A stretch of 64,000 bases of DNA from Bartonella tribocorum (GTDB taxonomy: Bacteria > Pseudomonadota > Alphaproteobacteria > Rhizobiales > Rhizobiaceae), in the NCBI RefSeq assembly GCF_002777915.1, contig NZ_NJGE01000004.1, forward strand, positions 92,404-156,403. The letters are read 5' to 3'. Shown here piece by piece: positions 23,151 to 34,942 of the stretch (within the stretch, counting starts at the first letter, position 1; every line of letters begins with the position of its first letter). Both the position numbers and the translations under genes were made by a program. Under the pieces are notes generated by a model that made no database searches, was not told the origin of the DNA, and saw only the letters and a list, made by a program, of their open reading frames with translations.

Positions 23151-24035
23151 CTAATATTGTACACGGCGCTCAATCCAGCGAAACTGGATAAAGGTTAGGA
23201 CAATAACCATCAACATCAATATTGTTGATTGTGCTGCTGATGCACCGATTATCTGATTTCTAAAGCCATCGTCATATACTTTATAGACGAGGATATTCGT
23301 TGCACGTGCAGGCCCCCCAGAAGTTGTGTTATCAATAATACCAAAAGTATCAAACATAACATAATTGATATTGACGATAAGAAGGAAAAATGTTGTTGGT
23401 GAAATTTGTGGAAAGACCACAGTCCAAAATCGTTTAAAGGGACCAGCACCATCAATGGCTGCTGCTTCTATTTGAGAACGCGGAACGGACTGAAGAGCTG
23501 TAAGAAAAAAGAGAAAATTGTAGGAAATTTGCTTCCAGCTCGCTGCAATGACAATCAGAATCATCGCTTGGGTACCATTAATACGATAATTCCATAGCAC
23601 CCCTATTTTTTCCAGAAGAAAAGGAATAATTCCAATGGTGGGATGGAAGATAAACAACCATAATATACCTGCTAATACTGGAGCAACAGCATAGGGCCAA
23701 AGCAAAAACATTGTATAAGCCTTTTTTGCACAGATAACACGGTCAACACAGACAGCCAAAAGAAGTGATATTGTCATTGAAGCGATAGTAACTGAAATGG
23801 AAAATACTGCGGTTGTAAGAAGTGATTGCAGATAAGTAGGATCAGAAAGAACGGTTAGATAATTTTCAAAACCAATAAAGGTTGTTGTAAAGCCAAAAGG
23901 ATCTTCACGCTCAAAGGATGATTTTAGGGCTTGAGCTGCAGGCCAAAAGAAAAACAAAAAAGTCACAAGAAGCTGAGGGAAAAGCAGTCCGTAAGAAAGG
24001 AGACTATTTTTAAAATACGCATTTTTTTCTTGCAT
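23151..24035 (-). CDS. ugpA: sn-Glycerol-3-phosphate ABC transporter permease UgpA
   Basis: Partner permease of UgpE. The 294-residue protein has six membrane segments, FFFWPAAQALKSSF early on and an EAA loop RSQIEAAAIDGAGPFKRFW. It follows ugpB after a gap of about 95 bases that contains a strong terminator-like hairpin, so expression of this and the later genes may be lower than that of the binding protein. Confidence 0.92.
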   Translation of the reverse strand: MQEKNAYFKNSLLSYGLLFPQLLVTFLFFFWPAAQALKSSFEREDPFGFTTTFIGFENYLTVLSDPTYLQSLLTTAVFSISVTIASMTISLLLAVCVDRVICAKKAYTMFLLWPYAVAPVLAGILWLFIFHPTIGIIPFLLEKIGVLWNYRINGTQAMILIVIAASWKQISYNFLFFLTALQSVPRSQIEAAAIDGAGPFKRFWTVVFPQISPTTFFLLIVNINYVMFDTFGIIDNTTSGGPARATNILVYKVYDDGFRNQIIGASAAQSTILMLMVIVLTFIQFRWIERRVQY

Positions 24036-24066
24036 TCGCAGGGCTCTTTAAATGTAGAGACTTTTA

Positions 24067-24108
24067 AAAAATAAACAAAAAGGACTCAACTGCTTTTATT
24101 GAGTCTTT
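24067..24108 (-). terminator. Intra-operon terminator between ugpB and ugpA
   Basis: GACTCAA at 24083-24089 pairs with TTGAGTC at 24099-24105, extended by three pairs. On the minus strand the stem is followed by a T-rich run (CCTTTTTGTTTATTTTTT). It lies 20 bases past the ugpB stop. Confidence 0.75.
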
Positions 24109-24130
24109 AACGTTTAACAAAAAAACGAGA

Positions 24131-25465
24131 TCAATGATTAGATTTTTCAAATTCTCGCAAGAGTTTATTTCCACGTTCAACGGTCTCATCTAAACCATCT
24201 TTCGGTGTTTTTGAACCACTAAGAACAGCTTCTAACTCCTGATCAAGAATGGTACGAATTTGCGGTAAATTACCAAACCTTATCCCTTTCGAATTAACTG
24301 TCGGTGGATTAAGATTGATCTGTTTGATAGCAATATCAGCCCCTGGCGTTTTTTCGTAGAAATGTTGTTTTTCACTCAATTCATAAGTTGCTTTTGTGGT
24401 TGGAAGATAACCTGTTTTTTGATGCCATTTTGCTTGGTTCTCTGTTTTTGAAAGAAACTTAAGAAACGCAGCTGCTCCGGCATATTCTTTTGGGGTATGT
24501 CCCTTAAATGCCCAAATAGAAGCCCCCCCAATAACTGAATTTTGTGGCGCTCCTTCTGCATCCTTATAATACGGTAGCATACCAACGCCCACATTAAACT
24601 GTGCTTCAGAAACAATTCCAGCATGTGATCCTGAAGATTGCATAAAAATTGCGCAGTTTTGTGCCATAAACATCGGTGTCGCATCTAATGCGCCTGCAGG
24701 ACCACCATAGCGGAAAATACCTTGATCAGACCACCTTTTCAGGTCTGTCCACATACGCACTTGTAAAGGTCCATTAAATGTAAGTTCTGAATCAAGTCCT
24801 TTAAAGCCATTTTCCTTCGTTCCAAAAGGAACATTGTGTAACGCTGAAAAATTTTCTATCCCAATCCATTGAGCTGCATAAGCCATTGTAAAACCACACG
24901 TTGCCGCTTTAGTCTCAAGAATTTTTTTAGAAAAATCTTCTACATCTTGCCATGTTTTAGGGGGCTGTTCTGGATCAAGTCCGGCTTTTTTAAAGATATC
25001 TTTGTTGTAATAAAGGATTGGTGTTGAAATATTGAATGGCATAGAAATTATATGCCCCTGTTCATCGGAGTAATAGCCGCTAATAGCAGGAAAATAATCT
25101 GTAGGATCAAATTCTTGTTTTGTATCAGCCATAAGTTGATAAAATGGATAGATTGCACCCTTTGCAGCCATCATAGTTCCAGTACCAACATCATAAATTT
25201 GAGCGAGAACGGGCTGCTTCTTTCCGCGAAATGCTGCAATAAGCGCGACCAAACCCTCTTCATATTCGCCGCGAAATGAAGGAACAACTTTATATTCAGA
25301 TTGACTTGTATTAAAATCGTTAATGAGGCTTTCAGTTTGCTTTCCTAATTCACCACTCATAGAATGCCAAAAGCTGATTTTTGTCTGCGCAAAACTTGCT
25401 GTTATTCCAGCTGTGGACATTATAATAGCAACCGTGGCCGCTATGAAAAGATAAAAACGACTCAT
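24131..25465 (-). CDS. ugpB: sn-Glycerol-3-phosphate periplasmic binding protein
   Basis: Receptor for glycerol-3-phosphate and glycerophosphodiesters. The 444-residue precursor has a signal peptide ending around ASFAQ. Family features are ISFWHSMSGELGKQTESLI at the mature N-terminus, NSVIGGASIWAFKGHTPKEY and TGYLPTTKATYE in the second lobe. It is the promoter-proximal gene of ugpBAEC and has a Pho-box-like site upstream. Glycerophosphodiesters from host lipids are plausible substrates, since ugpQ lies nearby. Confidence 0.93.
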   Translation of the reverse strand: MSRFYLFIAATVAIIMSTAGITASFAQTKISFWHSMSGELGKQTESLINDFNTSQSEYKVVPSFRGEYEEGLVALIAAFRGKKQPVLAQIYDVGTGTMMAAKGAIYPFYQLMADTKQEFDPTDYFPAISGYYSDEQGHIISMPFNISTPILYYNKDIFKKAGLDPEQPPKTWQDVEDFSKKILETKAATCGFTMAYAAQWIGIENFSALHNVPFGTKENGFKGLDSELTFNGPLQVRMWTDLKRWSDQGIFRYGGPAGALDATPMFMAQNCAIFMQSSGSHAGIVSEAQFNVGVGMLPYYKDAEGAPQNSVIGGASIWAFKGHTPKEYAGAAAFLKFLSKTENQAKWHQKTGYLPTTKATYELSEKQHFYEKTPGADIAIKQINLNPPTVNSKGIRFGNLPQIRTILDQELEAVLSGSKTPKDGLDETVERGNKLLREFEKSNH

Positions 25466-25533
25466 GGTTCACCCTTTCTGAAGTGATGGAATACAAACTA
25501 CCCCTGAATTTATAGTATTACACATAACATGCT

Positions 25534-25551
25534 ATGACAGTTTTATTTCAG
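25534..25551 (-). promoter_or_regulatory. Pho-box-like site upstream of ugpB
   Basis: On the minus strand CTGAAAT and CTGTCAT are spaced exactly 11 bases apart, the layout of a PhoB box (CTGTCAT-N4-CTGTCAT); the second half is a perfect match and the first 5 of 7. It lies about 70 bases before the ugpB start. ugp operons are PhoB targets in related bacteria. Confidence 0.45.
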
Positions 25552-26044
25552 AAATACATTTTTCCATTTAAACAGGAACCACCAAAAGGTCAAATGAATT
25601 TGTTTAGATTTTTTCGTTTTCTTTTATAGACTTTCTTATGGTTTAATGAGATATGCGTTTGTAACTATCTGAAAAAAGTGAGATAATTTAAATACACGAG
25701 GAAATAGATAAAAAGATATAGATCGTAAATGTCATTTAATGACTTTGTGTAATACCTAATAATATCTGGATTTACTTTTTTCAAAAAAGAATTGTTTATT
25801 CTTTTGTTATTTGTCTTATAATTTTTGGCTTATAACTTTAACATGATGTTGCTAGCAAATTTAACGAAGAGACATATAGAATTTTTCTTAAAATTAAAAA
25901 AATCGTTTTGACGTGCTTAAAAGTCTCCTTCGCGATAATGGCAACACATTGATTTATAATAATAAATTATCCTTTTCAACTTGAATTATAATGCCCAATA
26001 TAGTAAGATTTTCTCATTCCAATCCCCCTCAAATTGAATCAATT

Positions 26045-26200
26045 CATATCATTTGCTTGCACATCAAAAGCGGGGCTGGCGTGTGGGTAAAACTGTATAA
26101 GAAAGGATTAAAAATGGCTCTTATAAACTGTCTTAATGCAAGATCTGTCGCAACATTGGGGGCTAGCAAATGGAACCACGCCCCTCATGCAAAATAAAAT
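26045..26200 (+). pseudogene. Relic of integrase gene start
   Basis: ATG at 26114 preceded by AAGGATT opens MALINCLNARSVATLGASKW, closely like the start of DUF4102-type phage integrases, then degenerates (NHAPHAK, TAA). Upstream, TTGCTTGCACATCAAAAGCG and GGGCTGGCGTGTG resemble sequence ahead of the relics at 3.8 and 46.4 kb. The 68-codon frame from 25991 spans this and is not a real gene. Confidence 0.65.
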
Positions 26201-26442
26201 GATATTGTATGATTAATTGCCATGCTGTTAAAAAATCTTTTAATACATCTACATTTCATAATAGCCTCTATAAAACAAGCTATAAACCTTTTCGCTAAAG
26301 TATATAAGAATTTTTGTACGCCATCATTTTTATACTTTATAAAAGCGCAAAACAGCATCATCATATGATGCTCCTAATGCTTCAATAAGGCTTTCTTTTA
26401 AGAGAGTTTGAATTGAATATTTTATTTTTCTCAATAGCTTTT

Positions 26443-26585
26443 CATCCACACACCAATCTCACTCGTAATATGCAAGCGAATGATTTTGGTTGATTCATTG
26501 TAAAAAAATCTCTTGCTATTAAGAGTTATCACTTAATATAAAAAGCACTTAATTATCATTAAGAATCAATGTGTTATTATCATAT
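26443..26585. repeat. Degenerate intergenic repeat, copy C
   Basis: Contains TCATCCACACACC, TGCAAGCGAATGATTTTGGT and later TTAATTATCATTAAGAATCA. Best match is copy B at 20.6 kb. The rest of the 25466-26667 spacer holds the Pho-like site, the integrase relic and otherwise AT-rich sequence with nothing recognised. Confidence 0.5.
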
Positions 26586-26667
26586 AAAAGAAAATACTTC
26601 CCTCTTTCCTCCATTACACTAGCTTTATAAAGTATAAAGGCACTGGGATTTTATAGAAGTATATTTC

Positions 26668-27390
26668 CTAACTTTGTGCACGCAATTGCAATGCAAGATC
26701 AGGTTGATCTGTTGTAATATAATGTACAGGCATATTAAGCCAATGTGATAACCGAGGTTTTCCGTTGATTGTCCATACCCCTACCGTAAAACCAGCTTCA
26801 AGAGCTGCTTCAATAAAGTCCTGTGAGGCAATGGAACCATCTAAACTTAAATCAGAATAACCCAATTGTTTCCATTCAGAAAAACGACAATACATATCAC
26901 CTTCAAAATTATCAACACATGGACCAGATGGTATTCCTGCTTCAACAAAAGGACGAAGGATCAAAGGATCAAAACTAATCGCAGAAACCCGTTCTGTTAA
27001 ATTTCGACTTTTTATGAGTGCAAGCGCTTTTTGGGATAAGATTGTTTCACGCTCAACTTCACCACATGTTTTGATTTCAAGATGTAAACCAACATTGGTT
27101 GGTGCAAGGAGATCAAGAACCTCTTCTAGCAAAGGAGGCGCCTCTTGGCTTCCTTTCACGCAGAGTTGTTTGCGTGTTTCATTATCAATATCGTGAATAT
27201 ATCCCTGTTTGCCAACCAATTGATCTAGACGAAAATCATGAAAAACAACCACTTCACCACTTTTCAATAAATGAACGTCACATTCAACTTCATCAACACC
27301 TAACGCTATAGCGTTATTAAATGCTGAAAAGGTATTTTCAGGATAAAGATGCGCTCCACCACGGTGTGCAACAATTTTTTTCTCAGACAT
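26668..27390 (-). CDS. ugpQ: Glycerophosphodiester phosphodiesterase
   Basis: Hydrolyses glycerophosphodiesters to glycerol-3-phosphate and an alcohol. The 240-residue protein has the GDPD landmarks HRGGAHLYPENT, VECDVHLLKSGEVVVFHD and HLEIKT, then VWTINGKP near the C-terminus. No signal peptide is seen, so it is probably cytoplasmic, as E. coli UgpQ. ATG at 27390 is preferred over a GTG four codons upstream. It lies upstream of ugpBAEC on the same strand but 1.2 kb away, so it is likely transcribed separately. Confidence 0.9.
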   Translation of the reverse strand: MSEKKIVAHRGGAHLYPENTFSAFNNAIALGVDEVECDVHLLKSGEVVVFHDFRLDQLVGKQGYIHDIDNETRKQLCVKGSQEAPPLLEEVLDLLAPTNVGLHLEIKTCGEVERETILSQKALALIKSRNLTERVSAISFDPLILRPFVEAGIPSGPCVDNFEGDMYCRFSEWKQLGYSDLSLDGSIASQDFIEAALEAGFTVGVWTINGKPRLSHWLNMPVHYITTDQPDLALQLRAQS

Positions 27391-27575
27391 GCAAAATTTC
27401 ACACTTTTTAATCTTAAATGATATTGGCTCTAAATGATATTAAGGTACAGATTTTCAGATAAAAGCTTATATTCTATAAACGTGCACAATTATTTTTTAA
27501 GATTTTTTCTATATTTTGCTCAATATCAAACCCTCAATCATATTTTATTCTTAAAAAGCTTACCCTTCATTTCAG

Positions 27576-29132
27576 TCATTCCCATTCAATGGTACCAGGA
27601 GGCTTTGAGGTTACATCATAAACAACACGATTAATCCCTCTAACTTCATTAATAATGCGTGATGCTGTCTTACCTAAAAATGCCATATCATAGGGATAAA
27701 AATCAGCAGTCATTCCATCGACAGATGTGACAGCGCGAAGCGCACAAACAAACTCATACGTGCGACTATCCCCCATCACCCCAACAGTTTGTACAGGAAG
27801 AAGGACAGCAAAAGCTTGCCAAATTTCATCATAAAGACCGGCTTTACGGATTTCCTCAAGATAGATAGCGTCTGCTTCACGTAAAATTTCTAATTTTTCA
27901 CGGGTCACTTCCCCTGGACAGCGAATTGCAAGACCGGGACCTGGAAAAGGATGGCGACCAATAAACTGCTCGGATAACCCTAGCTCTCGTCCTAGCAAGC
28001 GAACCTCATCCTTAAAGAGCTCACGCAACGGTTCTACAAGTTTCATATTCATCTGTTCTGGTAACCCCCCCACATTATGATGGCTTTTAATGGTTACCGA
28101 TTTACCAATAGCAGAAACACTCTCAATAACATCTGGATAAAGTGTTCCTTGTGCTAAAAACTCTGCTCCTCCTATTTTTTTCGTTTCTTCTTCAAAAACT
28201 TCAATAAAAAGGCGCCCTATTGTTTTGCGCTTTTTTTCTGGATCTGTCTCACCTTCTAAAGCACTCAGAAATATATCGGCAGCATTAACGTGAATAAGCT
28301 CTATGTTATAGTGATCACGAAATAATGTAAGAACTTCCTGAGCCTCATTCTTACGCATTAATCCATGGTCAACTAAAATGCATGTCAGCTGATCTCCTAT
28401 GGCTTCATGAAGGAGCACCGCGACAACAGATGAGTCCACTCCCCCAGAAAGACCACAAATCACACGACTTTTCCCAACTTTTTGTCGTATTGTCGCAATT
28501 GCCTGCTCACGATAAGAAGCCATTGACCAATTGCCTTTAATCGCAGAGATTTTATGAATAAAATTTTGCAAAAGTTTTGTACCATCCGGTGTGTGGACAA
28601 CTTCAGGATGAAACTGTACCGCATAAAAATGTCTTTTCTCATCAGCAATGGCCGCATAGGGGGCTCCTTTTGAGGTTCCTATGACACGAAAACCTTCTGG
28701 TAAAGCAGCCACACGGTCACCATGACTCATCCATACTTGATAATGAGAACCTTTTTCCCATACGCCATCAAAAAGGGCACTCTCCTCTTGGATTTCCAAA
28801 AAAGCACGACCAAATTCACGCTCATGTCCGGCTTCAACCCTTCCTCCAAGCTGAACACACATGACCTGTTCCCCATAACAAATACCAAGAATCGGAATAC
28901 CGACCTCAAAAATTTCCGTTGGAGCACGTGGTGACCCCTCATCAATAACAGAATAAGGACTTCCTGATAAAATAATAGCTTTAGGATTTATGCGGCGCAT
29001 AGCTTCTAAAGCCAATTGAAAAGGAACAATTTCACAGTATACCCCCATTGCTCGCACCCGTCGTGCAATGAGTTGTGTAACTTGTGAACCAAAGTCAATA
29101 ATAAGAACAGTGTCTGGATGTGATATGCTCAT
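27576..29132 (-). CDS. guaA: GMP synthase (glutamine-hydrolysing)
   Basis: Converts XMP to GMP with glutamine and ATP. The 518-residue protein has an N-terminal class I amidotransferase domain (nucleophile in GICYGEQVM, His in [10 protein letters not shown]), an ATP-pyrophosphatase P-loop [10 protein letters not shown] and a C-terminal dimerisation domain ending KPPGTIEWE. The frame is open to 29198 but ATG at 29132 ([17 protein letters not shown]) fits the family. guaB lies 2 kb away on the same strand, bracketing an rRNA methyltransferase. Confidence 0.96.
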   Translation of the reverse strand: MSISHPDTVLIIDFGSQVTQLIARRVRAMGVYCEIVPFQLALEAMRRINPKAIILSGSPYSVIDEGSPRAPTEIFEVGIPILGICYGEQVMCVQLGGRVEAGHEREFGRAFLEIQEESALFDGVWEKGSHYQVWMSHGDRVAALPEGFRVIGTSKGAPYAAIADEKRHFYAVQFHPEVVHTPDGTKLLQNFIHKISAIKGNWSMASYREQAIATIRQKVGKSRVICGLSGGVDSSVVAVLLHEAIGDQLTCILVDHGLMRKNEAQEVLTLFRDHYNIELIHVNAADIFLSALEGETDPEKKRKTIGRLFIEVFEEETKKIGGAEFLAQGTLYPDVIESVSAIGKSVTIKSHHNVGGLPEQMNMKLVEPLRELFKDEVRLLGRELGLSEQFIGRHPFPGPGLAIRCPGEVTREKLEILREADAIYLEEIRKAGLYDEIWQAFAVLLPVQTVGVMGDSRTYEFVCALRAVTSVDGMTADFYPYDMAFLGKTASRIINEVRGINRVVYDVTSKPPGTIEWE

Positions 29133-29264
29133 AGAAAACCAATCAACAATTGTAAAAGAGAATTCATGAGAGTTATGATTCAATCTTTTTCTTTTCACAA
29201 GCCTGTTTTCTTAAGAAAAAGATTATTCTCGTAAAATTTATGATAAAAAATGCAAAAATATAGA

Positions 29265-30551
29265 TTAATGTTTTTTTTGCAACACAGATAAAAAGAAACC
29301 ATCTGTTTGTGTTGTTGCAGGTGATAAAGTCAGTCCATAATTTGAAAAAACTGGTTGTACAGAAGAAAAATTAAAATGTTTCTGCCAAAGTGCCTGTATA
29401 TCTATTGGATAAAAATGAGAATGCTGTTGCAGGAAATGGGAAATTTGTTCCTCATTTTCATCTGCAAAAAGGGAACAGGTAATATAGACTAAGCGCCCTT
29501 TTGGCTTAAGATAATCTATTGCTTCATTCAAAATAGCCCTCTGTTCTGTTTGGCGTTGTTTTACCTGCTCTAATGTTAACCGCCATTTCGCATCTGGACG
29601 ACGACGCCATGTTCCTGTCCCACTACAGGGTGCATCTAAAAGAACTCTATCCATCTGGCCTATTAATGGTTTCAATTCTTCTTTTTGTACTCGTGTTTGT
29701 ACATTACGAACACCAGCGCGTCGAAGACGATCAAAAATAGGCGCTAGACGTGCTTTATCGGAATCATAAGCATAAATTTGCCCACGATTATTCATATCGG
29801 CAGCTAAAGCTAATGTTTTGCCACCAGCACCTGCACAATAATCTAATACCTGTATGCTTTCTTGCGCTTCCACAAGATGAGCAACAATTTGAGATCCTAA
29901 ATCCTGTATTTCAAAGTGCCCTTTTTGAAAAGCCGGTTCCACTTGAACATTGGGATGGCGATCAAATTTTTCAATCGGAGCAACTCTTAGAGCTTGCTGA
30001 AACCATGGCAAAGATTGAAGTTTGGTTTTTGCTAACTCTTTCAACACCTTTTCTGATGTTGCCTTTAGGCTATTTACCCGTAGATCTAAAGAAGGACGCG
30101 TTGCTAACGCAGCAGCCTCAGTGACCCAATTATCACCAAATAAAGGACAAAGATGTGCTTGACACCATTGAGGAATATCACCACGAATATAGTCTGGTGC
30201 ATCCACTAATTGCCGCCTTTGCCACGATTTGCGCTGTTTATCCTCTAATAACTGCGGAGCAAATCGGTCTCCTTCTAACGCATCGTCAATTTGCTCCAGC
30301 GTCATTTTTCCAGTATCTAATAAGGTAGCAAAAACAATATCCCGAATATCATCACTCTCCATACGCCATTGTAAAGAATATCGTCGTCTTAAAACATCAT
30401 AAACGATTGTACCAATGGCTGCACGATCACCTGCTCCCGCAAAACGATGAGAAAGCCCCCAATCCTTTAAAGCTTCTCCTACGGGGCGATGCCTCATTTC
30501 TATCTCTTTGAGAACATCTATTGCTGCCTGCAAACGCCCACCTAATCGCAT
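29265..30551 (-). CDS. rsmB: RsmB/NOL1 family RNA cytosine-C5 methyltransferase
   Basis: Likely methylates a cytosine of 16S rRNA using S-adenosylmethionine. The 428-residue protein has an NusB-like N-terminal part, a SAM-binding segment VLDYCAGAGGKTLALA, and both catalytic cysteines in LLDAPCSGTGTWRRRPDAKW and LVYITCSLFADENEEQ. GGGAGAAATGA sits before the ATG. The exact target (RsmB-like or a relative) is not certain. Confidence 0.88.
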   Translation of the reverse strand: MRLGGRLQAAIDVLKEIEMRHRPVGEALKDWGLSHRFAGAGDRAAIGTIVYDVLRRRYSLQWRMESDDIRDIVFATLLDTGKMTLEQIDDALEGDRFAPQLLEDKQRKSWQRRQLVDAPDYIRGDIPQWCQAHLCPLFGDNWVTEAAALATRPSLDLRVNSLKATSEKVLKELAKTKLQSLPWFQQALRVAPIEKFDRHPNVQVEPAFQKGHFEIQDLGSQIVAHLVEAQESIQVLDYCAGAGGKTLALAADMNNRGQIYAYDSDKARLAPIFDRLRRAGVRNVQTRVQKEELKPLIGQMDRVLLDAPCSGTGTWRRRPDAKWRLTLEQVKQRQTEQRAILNEAIDYLKPKGRLVYITCSLFADENEEQISHFLQQHSHFYPIDIQALWQKHFNFSSVQPVFSNYGLTLSPATTQTDGFFLSVLQKKH

Positions 30552-30927
30552 TCATTTCTCCCATTAAAATAATAAAACTCTAAACCGTTTTAAAAATAAT
30601 ATTATCTTCTTATTGCCAATGAAACCTATTCAAAACTCTCAAAAATTTACATTCACTTTTAAAATGATCTGAGCATACTTTTTTATAAGATCCAATTGAG
30701 TGTATCTAGATTTTTCTTTTCATCTTTTCCCCATTGGCTTTTATCCTTCTCAAAGGTATACAATCCTCTTATGCTAAAAGATATGCTGCCATCTATAAAA
30801 AAAAGAAAAATAAAATCTCTTCCATCTTAAAAGGATTATCTTTCTTAAAAAAAGAGAAAAAGCTTCTAACAAGATGAGACAAGCACATCTTATTCTCAAC
30901 AAAAAATTAACTTTTTAGAAAATGCTT
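30552..30927. other. AT-rich spacer
   Basis: No gene or RNA recognised between the rsmB start and the stress-type promoter at 30928. Confidence 0.4.
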
Positions 30928-30952
30928 GGAACCACTATTTGGTATGACCGTT
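30928..30952 (+). promoter_or_regulatory. EcfG-type general stress promoter
   Basis: GGAAC at 30928-30932 and CGTT at 30949-30952 are separated by 16 bases, the exact consensus for alphaproteobacterial sigma-EcfG (GGAAC-N16/17-CGTT). It points to the small ORF starting 44 bases downstream. No other clear instance was noticed in the window. Confidence 0.65.
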
Positions 30953-30996
30953 TTTAATAGACTGGCAACTGCCAGACAATTTAAAAGGAGAAAATA

Positions 30997-31143
30997 ATGA
31001 CTTATAATAATGGAAAAACAACTTCATCTAAAAGCCGTCATAATACAATACCCTCAAACAATGGAAAGAAATCCGTCCAAAGTGATCAGACAAACACTCG
31101 CCAACGTACGCCAAATACAGGACGCAAGACAACAAAAAGTTAA
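30997..31143 (+). CDS. Small basic hydrophilic protein, probable stress gene
   Basis: A 48-codon ORF (MTYNNGKTTS start, TGRKTTKS end) with a strong AGGAG seven bases before the ATG. The product is rich in Asn, Thr, Ser, Lys and Arg, lacks hydrophobic segments and is probably disordered. Upstream is an EcfG-type promoter, then a palindrome CTGGCA-AC-TGCCAG at 30962-30975 in the leader; downstream is a 13-pair terminator. The complete unit argues for a real gene in the general stress response. I do not recognise a family, and no function is assigned. Confidence 0.7.
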   Translation: MTYNNGKTTSSKSRHNTIPSNNGKKSVQSDQTNTRQRTPNTGRKTTKS

Positions 31144-31182
31144 TTCTAGCTTTATATAGTTTACTTCACACAAGTCTTGACT

Positions 31183-31221
31183 GAGAGAATTAGAGCTTTA
31201 GCCTCTAATTCTTTCTCTTTT
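31183..31221 (+). terminator. Rho-independent terminator after small stress ORF
   Basis: AGAATTAGAG at 31186-31195 pairs perfectly with CTCTAATTCT at 31203-31212, extended by three pairs, and is followed by CTCTTTT. It lies 40 bases after the small ORF stop. Confidence 0.75.
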
Positions 31222-31321
31222 GGATTATTACACCAAATCATAGACAAAAAAAGAACCATCTCTCTTCCTTGTTCTCGGAAGATTTTACATCTATGCAATA
31301 TGACGCAAAGCTCTTATTCCT

Positions 31322-32872
<1,551 letters not shown>

Positions 32873-32980
32873 TTAAAACACATGCGGTTCTCATAGGGTA
32901 GATTGGCAAGAAATTATGCCATGCTACAAACAAAATGAAAAGAAAAATAAATATTTTTTTAAAGTGTGGTTTATAAAAAT

Positions 32981-34609
32981 TTACAATTGTGATTCAATCG
33001 GTAACCAACTTATTACTTTTGCAAATGCGCGACGCCAAAAATTGCTTTCTGGCTCATAATCAATGCTATATTTTTTTTCATTTTCAATAAAATCCCAATA
33101 AATACGATTATTATCACCAAGACGAAGATGATAGCTCATCTCTCCCGTCGTTTCTTCACAAAACAACAAATCTAGCCTTGCTGTAATGGGGGCACATTCA
33201 AAAAGAATGCCCATTTCTGTATTGAGTGCTGCTGATCTAGGATCAAAGTTTAAAGAGCCAATAAAAGCTGTTTTACGATCAACTAAAAAAGCTTTGGCAT
33301 GTAAACTTGCCTTACTCGATCGAAATAATCGTAACCCATGGGGATTGCCTTCCGCTTTTAATTCATAAAGCTTAACACCACTTTTCAATAGCGCCTTACG
33401 ATACGGTACATAACCACCATGCACTAATGCTACATCGGTCGCAGCCAAAGAATTGGTGAGAATTTTGACATCAACACCTTTTGAAACCAAATTACTAAAA
33501 TGCTGCGTACCAACCTTACCAGGAACAAAATAAGGTGATGTAATTTGAACCGTTTTTTGGGCATTTCCAATAACCTTTGAGAGGGCCTTCATAAGCCAAT
33601 TACCCGCTTTTTCACGCAATGCTTTTTCTGGAGGATCAGAAAGAACAACAACTTTATCCGCTAAAAATAACCGCTTTCCTGTCTGGATAAAACAATCAAA
33701 GTTAATATGTTCTTTGACATAATCTAAATAAACTTTTGCAACCTTGGAATCCCGAAAATTTCGTAATTTATCCTTCCAATAGCTAAGATCGCTTGCGCTT
33801 TTAGGAATAACCAAAGTATGAATTGGCAAAACAACAGCACTATTCCAAAAATCATCAAAGATACTTTCCACCTTTTTAACAGAGGGACCGATTAACATCA
33901 AATCTAAATCTCGAAAATGAGATTCTTCAGCAGCATCAAAATAAGAATCTGCAAGATTACGTCCTCCTACAAAAGCAACCCTGCCATCAACAATAAAAGC
34001 TTTATTATGCATTCTACGTGTTACAGTAATTGCCCGTAATATAATCTCTAAACCACGACGTAAACCACCTTTACGCGATCGCCCTGGATTAAACATTCTC
34101 ACCTCAATATGAGGATGTTTATCGAGTGCAATATAAGCTGGATCACGTGCCTGAGCGTTAATATCATCCAAAAGAAGCCGTACCCGAACGCCTCGATCAG
34201 CTGCCTCAACTATTTCGCTTAATAATAAACGCCCCGTTAAATCATCGTCCCAAATATAATACATCAGATCAAGGCTACGCCCAGCCTCTGCCGCGCCTAT
34301 TGCACGAACACAAAACGCATCCAAATTGCTGATGATGAGGGAAAGGGCATCTTTATTAACCCCCAATCCATTTTCTTCCTCAGCCAATTGACTAACAATA
34401 CGATCAAGCTTGGTCTCATCCTTCTGAATAGGCAACGCATAAGAAGATTGTCCCCTAGCACTTTTCATAAAACGCCCATAGGTGTAAATTGCCAACATAG
34501 ATGCAATTAAAAAAAAGAGAATAAAGCCAATAACAATCTGTAAAAGAGTCAAAAAGGATAAACTTTCTATTTTTAAGCGTTGCATCACCCGTGATACAAA
34601 CCACAACAC
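32981..34609 (-). CDS. Phospholipase D family protein (cardiolipin synthase-like)
   Basis: A 542-residue membrane-anchored PLD-superfamily enzyme. One hydrophobic segment lies at about residues 20-45 (IVIGFILFFLIASMLAIYTY). Two HKD motifs follow: MHNKAFIVDGRVAFVGGRN and LHAKAFLVDRKTAFIGSLNF. This is the bacterial cardiolipin synthase/PLD arrangement, but a secreted or lipid-remodelling phospholipase cannot be excluded. It begins at GTG (34609) or ATG (34585); the ribosome site does not decide. Downstream of a degenerate NtrC-like regulator gene. Confidence 0.8.
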   Translation of the reverse strand: MLWFVSRVMQRLKIESLSFLTLLQIVIGFILFFLIASMLAIYTYGRFMKSARGQSSYALPIQKDETKLDRIVSQLAEEENGLGVNKDALSLIISNLDAFCVRAIGAAEAGRSLDLMYYIWDDDLTGRLLLSEIVEAADRGVRVRLLLDDINAQARDPAYIALDKHPHIEVRMFNPGRSRKGGLRRGLEIILRAITVTRRMHNKAFIVDGRVAFVGGRNLADSYFDAAEESHFRDLDLMLIGPSVKKVESIFDDFWNSAVVLPIHTLVIPKSASDLSYWKDKLRNFRDSKVAKVYLDYVKEHINFDCFIQTGKRLFLADKVVVLSDPPEKALREKAGNWLMKALSKVIGNAQKTVQITSPYFVPGKVGTQHFSNLVSKGVDVKILTNSLAATDVALVHGGYVPYRKALLKSGVKLYELKAEGNPHGLRLFRSSKASLHAKAFLVDRKTAFIGSLNFDPRSAALNTEMGILFECAPITARLDLLFCEETTGEMSYHLRLGDNNRIYWDFIENEKKYSIDYEPESNFWRRAFAKVISWLPIESQL

Positions 34610-34942
34610 TCATCATTTTATCTTAACCGTATAGCAGATAAAATGCCACCTCTTGCTTAAGAGAGTATAAATTTAATATCCATGATAAAAAAATAGCTGA
34701 AATATTTAAAAATCTCTTGGCTTTAATAAATATAAATTTAACTAAAATTGTATAAACTGAGACAAATGATTAAAATAATCCAATAAAATTTATACTTGAT
34801 TTAAGTCTACAAAGTCATCCTCTATCGTTCAAATTTACAAGTAAATGATTGTTTTATTTTAATTGCCGCTACTGACTTTATCAAAAGCCCTGCTGCCTTT
34901 TTGAAAATCATACTCTTCATCAAAAAAGACTTCTTATGAATT
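34610..34942. other. Spacer between response regulator and PLD gene
   Basis: AT-rich, no gene or RNA recognised; it may hold the promoter of the PLD gene. Confidence 0.4.

Noticed and set aside
25991..26197. 68-codon open frame
   Set aside because: Spans the integrase upstream box and start relic; only the last 28 codons resemble the integrase start.
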